Part shown: piece after piece, positions 59,343-64,000 of the stretch | Layout: every line of letters begins with the position of its first letter | Numbering within the stretch: position 1 is the stretch's first letter | NCBI GenBank assembly: GCA_026874595.1 | Contig: CM049309.1 | Coordinates: 53,236,079-53,300,078 of the forward strand | Source: Sipunculus nudus | Lineage: Eukaryota > Annelida > Sipuncula > Golfingiida > Sipunculidae | Length of the DNA stretch: 64,000 bases | Direction of reading: 5' to 3' | Notes under the pieces: model-generated | The model's database searches: none | What the model saw: the letters and a program-made list of their open reading frames with translations, nothing else | Told to the model about the DNA's origin: nothing | Made by a program: the position numbers and the translations under genes

Positions 59343-61650
59343 ATAAAACTCGGAAGTCGGAAGCCATCAAAAGTTGGAAGCCGTTTTATTTTTAGTATAA
59401 TTTAAAAAATAACAAACAAATCAACAAGTTTTAGTGTTAAAACGGAAGATATAGACCCCCTTTGTCATACGAGAAAGTTTAAAGATATATATTAACTTAT
59501 ATAAAAATTAAACATAATTAATGCGTCGGAAGCCTCTCGGAAGTCATCCTCAGGTGACAGATGATGCTCAAAATGCATAAAACTCGGAAATCAAGCCCAT
59601 AGTACCAACGATCAAAGACACAGAAAGCCTGAAAGGGTCAAGCATCAACCTAAATATTAATTTAGGTAATATTTATGCATTTGAATAAAATCATATTGTA
59701 TATAACTAACAAAACAATATATAAATTTATATTGAAATATAAAACATGAATAAAAAATACTTTAATAACAAATAACAAAACCAGTGTAATACAAAACAGA
59801 TTTTCACTGGTATTCTCTATTTTTTCATTGAACAAATACATACATGCATGATGCAAAATGTAATTACATACTAACTATTATAATAAATGTATACACAATG
59901 TGCTAAATAACATATTTATGACGATATAATTATATATTCATTCATCAGCGATATAATTTTATATTTAATTTTATTTTATGATAAAATATCATATATTATA
60001 TTCCTAAAATATGATATAAACCATTAAAAGTGATTAAATATATCGAATATAACATTGAACAGCATATTATGTATTAGTTAGTATGACGTGATATAAGTTA
60101 ATATAAATTAATATATGAAATGATTATATTGTATATAATATGAATATTTATATATCAATATATATATGTAAATATTTGTCTCCTCCAGCTAGCGAGTAAT
60201 TCTTACAAATAAAATGGGTAACAGATGCATGGCAGAATAGATTTTAGGTGGCGATTCCTCCCTTTACCACTTGTCATTTAATTAGTTGTAACTTATTACA
60301 ACCTATTGATATTTTATGTCGTTACCTTAAAGGCACGCGCGTTTCCCTGTTCTTAGCCTGATCCCCTGTTAGCATAACATTTTATGAAACTGTTCTTAAA
60401 ATGTTTCCAGAACAGTATGTGGCTTTAAAGGTTCTCTGGAATCTTTTCATATGTTATCCTGCTATAAAAGTCAGAACATATTTTTTTTATCTGTTTCATT
60501 TAACTGTCATATTTTAAAAATAAAACATTTTTTTTTCATTATATACATATAATAATTTAAAAGAAATATTTTCTTCCTACATAAATTATTTTGATTGAGT
60601 TTATATTAAAATTTAAAGATACTGTTATAATTTATATCAATGTTTTAGCAACATCACATGCCTTTTTTTAAATCTTGTTTGCAGTTTTACGGTTTTTTAA
60701 TTAGGAAATATTTTGGAAGGGTTTTTTTAATGTTTTAGGCAAATTGTCTGTGCAATGTTCTAAAACTGTTTCCTAATACGTTGGGTGGTCAGTATTCTTC
60801 AAGTCTTAGAGAGTTATATGCATTCCATATATAGCAACCTAGTGCATGGGTAAAATATCAGATTCATTAAAACTGTACATTTAGCACCCTAATGGGTAAA
60901 ATAATCGTTTTATTAATACAAAAGTGAATGGACTATCTTATGGTTTTACCAGTTCCTGCAAGGATGTGACAGTTTGATACTTTGTTTTTTACATTATTAT
61001 ATTATATGTAATATAATGTATTTTATAAAATATTTGAATAGAATTATGTAAAATTATTACAAAACGAATGAATGTTCTATAAGTTATACTTTATTTTTCA
61101 TATATCATTTTCTAATCTACTTTGTTACATAAGGAAAAAAATTATTACACCATTTTGATAAAATTACGAAATTTTAAATGCTATTATATTATATATCTGA
61201 AAAAAAAAACATTCCATATTAAAATATTACATTGCGATTTGATAAATAATGTATACATTTGAATACATGTATAATTCAACATTTATTTTTAGTTTTTTAA
61301 ATATTTTATATATCTTTATGTTAGTATTATACATTATGATTTTATTCAAATACATAAATATCACTTAGATTAAAAATTGGAATGATGCAAGACTTTTTCT
61401 GTGTCATTGTTGGTTTGTGCTATGGTCTTGACTTCCGAGTTTTATGCTTTTTGAACATCATTTGTCATTTCAGGATGACTTCCGAGAGGATTCCGGCGCA
61501 TTACGTATGCTTTAATATTCATGAATAGGTATATTTTTTAATGAGACTTCCTTGTTTTGCAAAGGGGGTCTTTATCTTGAAATGTTGGTATGATCATTAT
61601 TTTTTAAAATTACACTAAAAATTCGAAGGCTTCCGACTTCCGAGTTTTAT
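59343..61650. mobile_element. Foldback element with ~300-bp inverted ends and AT-rich core
   Basis: The left arm begins GCAATAGATAAAACTCGGAAGTCGGAAGCC. The reverse complement of the right end reads GCAATAAATAAAACTCGGAAGTCGGAAGCC. Further inward, AAGACCCCCTTTG, CGGAAGCCTCTCGGAAGTCATCCT, ATGATG-TCAAAA-GCATAAAACTCGG and GACACAGAAA recur in mirror order to ~59640 and ~61390. Between them is about 1.7 kb of extremely AT-rich DNA with no coding frame. Flanks ATGAACTTT (left) and ATGAATTTC (right) resemble an 8-9-base target duplication. Long inverted arms plus a non-coding core fit a non-autonomous foldback-type DNA transposon. Confidence 0.8.
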
Positions 61651-61659
61651 TTATTGCCA

Positions 61660-62900
61660 TGAATTTCAGTGAAGGGAACATTGTTATACAAGGTCCAACA
61701 CAGAGGCAGAGGCTTGTGTGTCTGGTCATTGCAAAATACTCCGTCTCTCCAAGAACTGGGTTCTGGATCCATCAGCGATAACAGTATTATTGTTACACTA
61801 TATTGAGAAAATTGGGGTGCTGGGGGTGGTGTATAGCTTTGATTTGAATGATCGATGAAATTATTACGCATGTCTGAAGTTATTTAATCATAGGCATAAA
61901 AGCGGTTTTTCAGTCACTAATTGCACATTTTCCATCACAACTGCACAAATACGAGTCAACATCACGTTGAAATATATACCCTGGATAAACGCTCCCATGC
62001 ATATTGTAGAGCACTATCACCAGGATGGGTTGAATTCCTGTTACCGGTATATGGACAATACAATAAATACCATCTTCAGGTTCGACGCAGATAACAATTC
62101 GCTTCAAACATTACTTCAGGGCTCTGACCATTATATGATCCTACATTCCACACTCCATGATTTAAATTTTATTCCGGATCTTGAATCGGTTTCCTCTGTG
62201 AACACTGGGCTACTGGCATCTGTTCGTTTTACTGTAGTCCACTTGAATGGCGGTCTGCAGTAGTTCGGTTTACTGTGGTCCGCTTTGGAGTCAACTGGTT
62301 CCAAGTGCGTATGCATTTGATCAAATCTCCCCCACCCCCCTCGAAATTTCACTTTTGCAGCACAGTTAACCAGTTAACAACCAAGTGCTAGCTCACGTTT
62401 TATGGGATAAACCGATATAGTTTTTTTAAGCGAACTATATTGCGGACGTAATGTGCATTATTTCAAGACTGAAGTAAATCAATTTAGTATAATCCGATTT
62501 AGATGCGAACTATGTAAAATATGGCCTTACATATTTATGAACAAAGTAGGGCAAAACCATCGAACATGTCTCATATTTCTGTCTAACATCTGTGCATGGT
62601 GACGAGGGGTAAAACATGGTCAAAATGAACATAACTGTGAGCGGGACAGACAGCGGAATAATGTAGTAGAGCGACATCTGGTGTACGTTTCCTGTAACAA
62701 CAGTGACAACCAACGATTGTATTTACACGATCACTGGGGGATAGATTGTTAACCTTGAGTGAAGCGACAGTTATTGTTTCCAGCCGTTTCTGCTTGTATG
62801 TGTGTTAATCTGCAAGATATTCGGATATCATACAGCGCTATTTTTAGACACATTTTCAATGAAAAATGTTCCAAGGAGCAATCTTTCGGTTTACATTATA
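61660..62900. other. No gene recognised
   Basis: Frames to ~98 residues on the plus strand at 61967 and on the minus strand, with no family motifs. Confidence 0.4.
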
Positions 62901-62919
62901 CCATCTGGGACACTTTTAT

Positions 62920-63270
62920 CATTGCCTTCGCCAGGAGGATGTGCGTTCACTTCTGTTCGTTTTTTTTGTGTGTGTAAGTCTGTTGGTGTGTGTGTGTTTG
63001 TTCACATTACAGGTCACGCAATCGATCATGAACGGAATCTCATGAAATTTTCGAATCGATTAGATTTTGATGTGGATCCGGTCAGTGATCCGGATTCAGT
63101 TGAGGAACGTCATCAAGAAATATTCATAAATGTACTGTCACGTTTGCACCTGGGAATATGGGCCGTATATGTGAATGCAAACACGATTCTTGGAGCATTC
63201 CACAATCAGGACTCCCACATGGCGGAGGCTGTTTGCATTCCACTGGATACAGATTTCTAGTTTATTATTT
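62920..63270 (+). repeat. CGCCAGGAGG interspersed repeat (copy 2)
   Basis: CCTTCGCCAGGAGGATGTGCGTTC, a GTGTGTGT run, GTCACGCAATCGATCATGAACGGAATC, GATTAGATTTTGATGTGGATC match 18150-18420. The 152-residue frame across it is repeat-derived. Confidence 0.7.
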
Positions 63271-63414
63271 TTTCTTTGTTTTAGAAGGATTTGCAAAAGC
63301 GTTTGAACAGATTTCCACGAATCTTTGTTAAAGGGAAGTTTATGTTGTGGAGACGGGTGTAAATAACAATAAATGTGTGAAGGCGTTGATGCAAGCTGTC
63401 GTCACACCCCGAGC

Positions 63415-63465
63415 TCAGTACATGCCAGCTCAGTACATGCCAGCTCAGTACACGCACAGTCAGTC
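63415..63465 (+). repeat. 15-bp tandem repeat
   Basis: GCTCAGTACATGCCA repeats about three times, ending GCTCAGTACACGCACAG. Confidence 0.85.
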
Positions 63466-63714
63466 GGTACTTGGAACGATCATTACTATACCATTCCCTC
63501 TGTCAATCTTCTGAGCAAACTGTTAACATCATGGCACCTTTTCATACAGGATACAGGATCTTAGAAATGGGGGAAGGGCTTAACACACGTCACAGGTAAA
63601 TAAGTTTGCAGGATGTACCAGCAGATTTATAAGTATCACTTGCCTGCTGAATATAAGGAAGAAAAAGGCATCAAGCGCAGAATCCGGTACTACTCTATTA
63701 AGAACGCATTCCAT

Positions 63715-64000
63715 ATATGCTTATGCAGTATGTATGCAATACCTATGCATATGCAATACGTTTAGATCGGTCGATCAGCATAAAGCTAGCATGTCATATA
63801 TGCATATGCGGTTCGGTTGCGTATGCAGCTAGAAAACGGACGCCTGTGCTTCCAATCTTACGTATGCGTATTCGGTACATATGTAGCAAACCGGGCCTGA
63901 AGTATAGAGCTGCAATAATAGAGAAGTCAATACCCTATCACTGACGTCAACGTTTGGAATTTCCAAATCTCTTACCATGCGTATGCGTTTTCAATCGCTA
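63715..64000. repeat. TATGC-rich edge sequence
   Basis: TATGC, GCATA and GCGTATGC words recur densely, for example TATGCAATACCTATGCATATGC and ATGCGTATGCG. It is a degenerate simple or tandem sequence cut by the window end. Confidence 0.45.

Noticed and set aside
62802-63260. 152-residue plus-strand frame
   Set aside because: Runs across the CGCCAGGAGG repeat and its GT-rich tract, also present at 18150-18420 where the frame is not kept.

Overview
This is a 64 kb piece of an animal nuclear genome, most likely from a lophotrochozoan and probably a bivalve mollusc. It is AT-rich and gene-poor, genes are split by introns, and it is full of decayed retrotransposons, tRNA-derived SINEs, MITE-like elements, microsatellites, long G/C homopolymers and tandem repeats carrying AGGTCA half-sites and GGACGGACGG or GACGACGAC ends. 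The species is not identified; the bivalve guess rests on repeat style and is inference.

Only one convincing host gene is visible: a minus-strand beta-1,3-galactosyltransferase (GT31) at 38125-41530. The catalytic domain is in one exon (38125-39158). A short upstream exon (41465-41530) supplies the start codon, the cytosolic tail and the first part of the membrane anchor, in matching phase. An in-frame TAA at 39055-39057 separates the anchor from the catalytic domain, so the gene is a recent pseudogene, carries a null or mis-assembled allele, or bypasses the stop by another splice.

Layout: 0-12 kb holds interspersed repeats and MITE-like pieces. 12.6-14.5 kb is a ~157-bp tandem array in which each unit carries an AGGTCA-nnn-TGACCT palindrome. 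14.5-15.3 kb is a solo LTR. 17.3-20.1 kb is copy 1 of an old duplication whose partner is at 57.2-59.3 kb. 23.3-23.7 kb is a SINE; 25.2-26.9 kb and 27.9-29.5 kb are tandem arrays. 30.5-32.9 kb is a 5' LTR plus broken gag of a minus-strand Gypsy-type element. 32.9-33.3 kb is a second SINE. 35.2-35.6 kb and 55.9-56.6 kb hold two related 48-bp minisatellites. 36.9-37.4 kb and 39.8-40.1 kb are MITE-like. 42.4-43.6 kb is a third tandem array, followed by a LINE reverse-transcriptase relic at 43.7-44.7 kb. 46.2-47.2 kb is a GC-rich relic. 47.9-48.1 kb and 52.5-53.4 kb are further LTR copies, the second with an inserted tRNA-like module. 50.2-50.7 kb is a gag relic of a second Gypsy family. 53.6-54.0 kb is a LINE C-terminal fragment. 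59.3-61.7 kb is a ~2.3 kb foldback element with ~300-bp inverted ends and a very AT-rich core.

Apart from the galactosyltransferase, most longer open frames fall in repeats and are chance or decayed frames. All homology statements come from reading motifs by eye; no database search was run.
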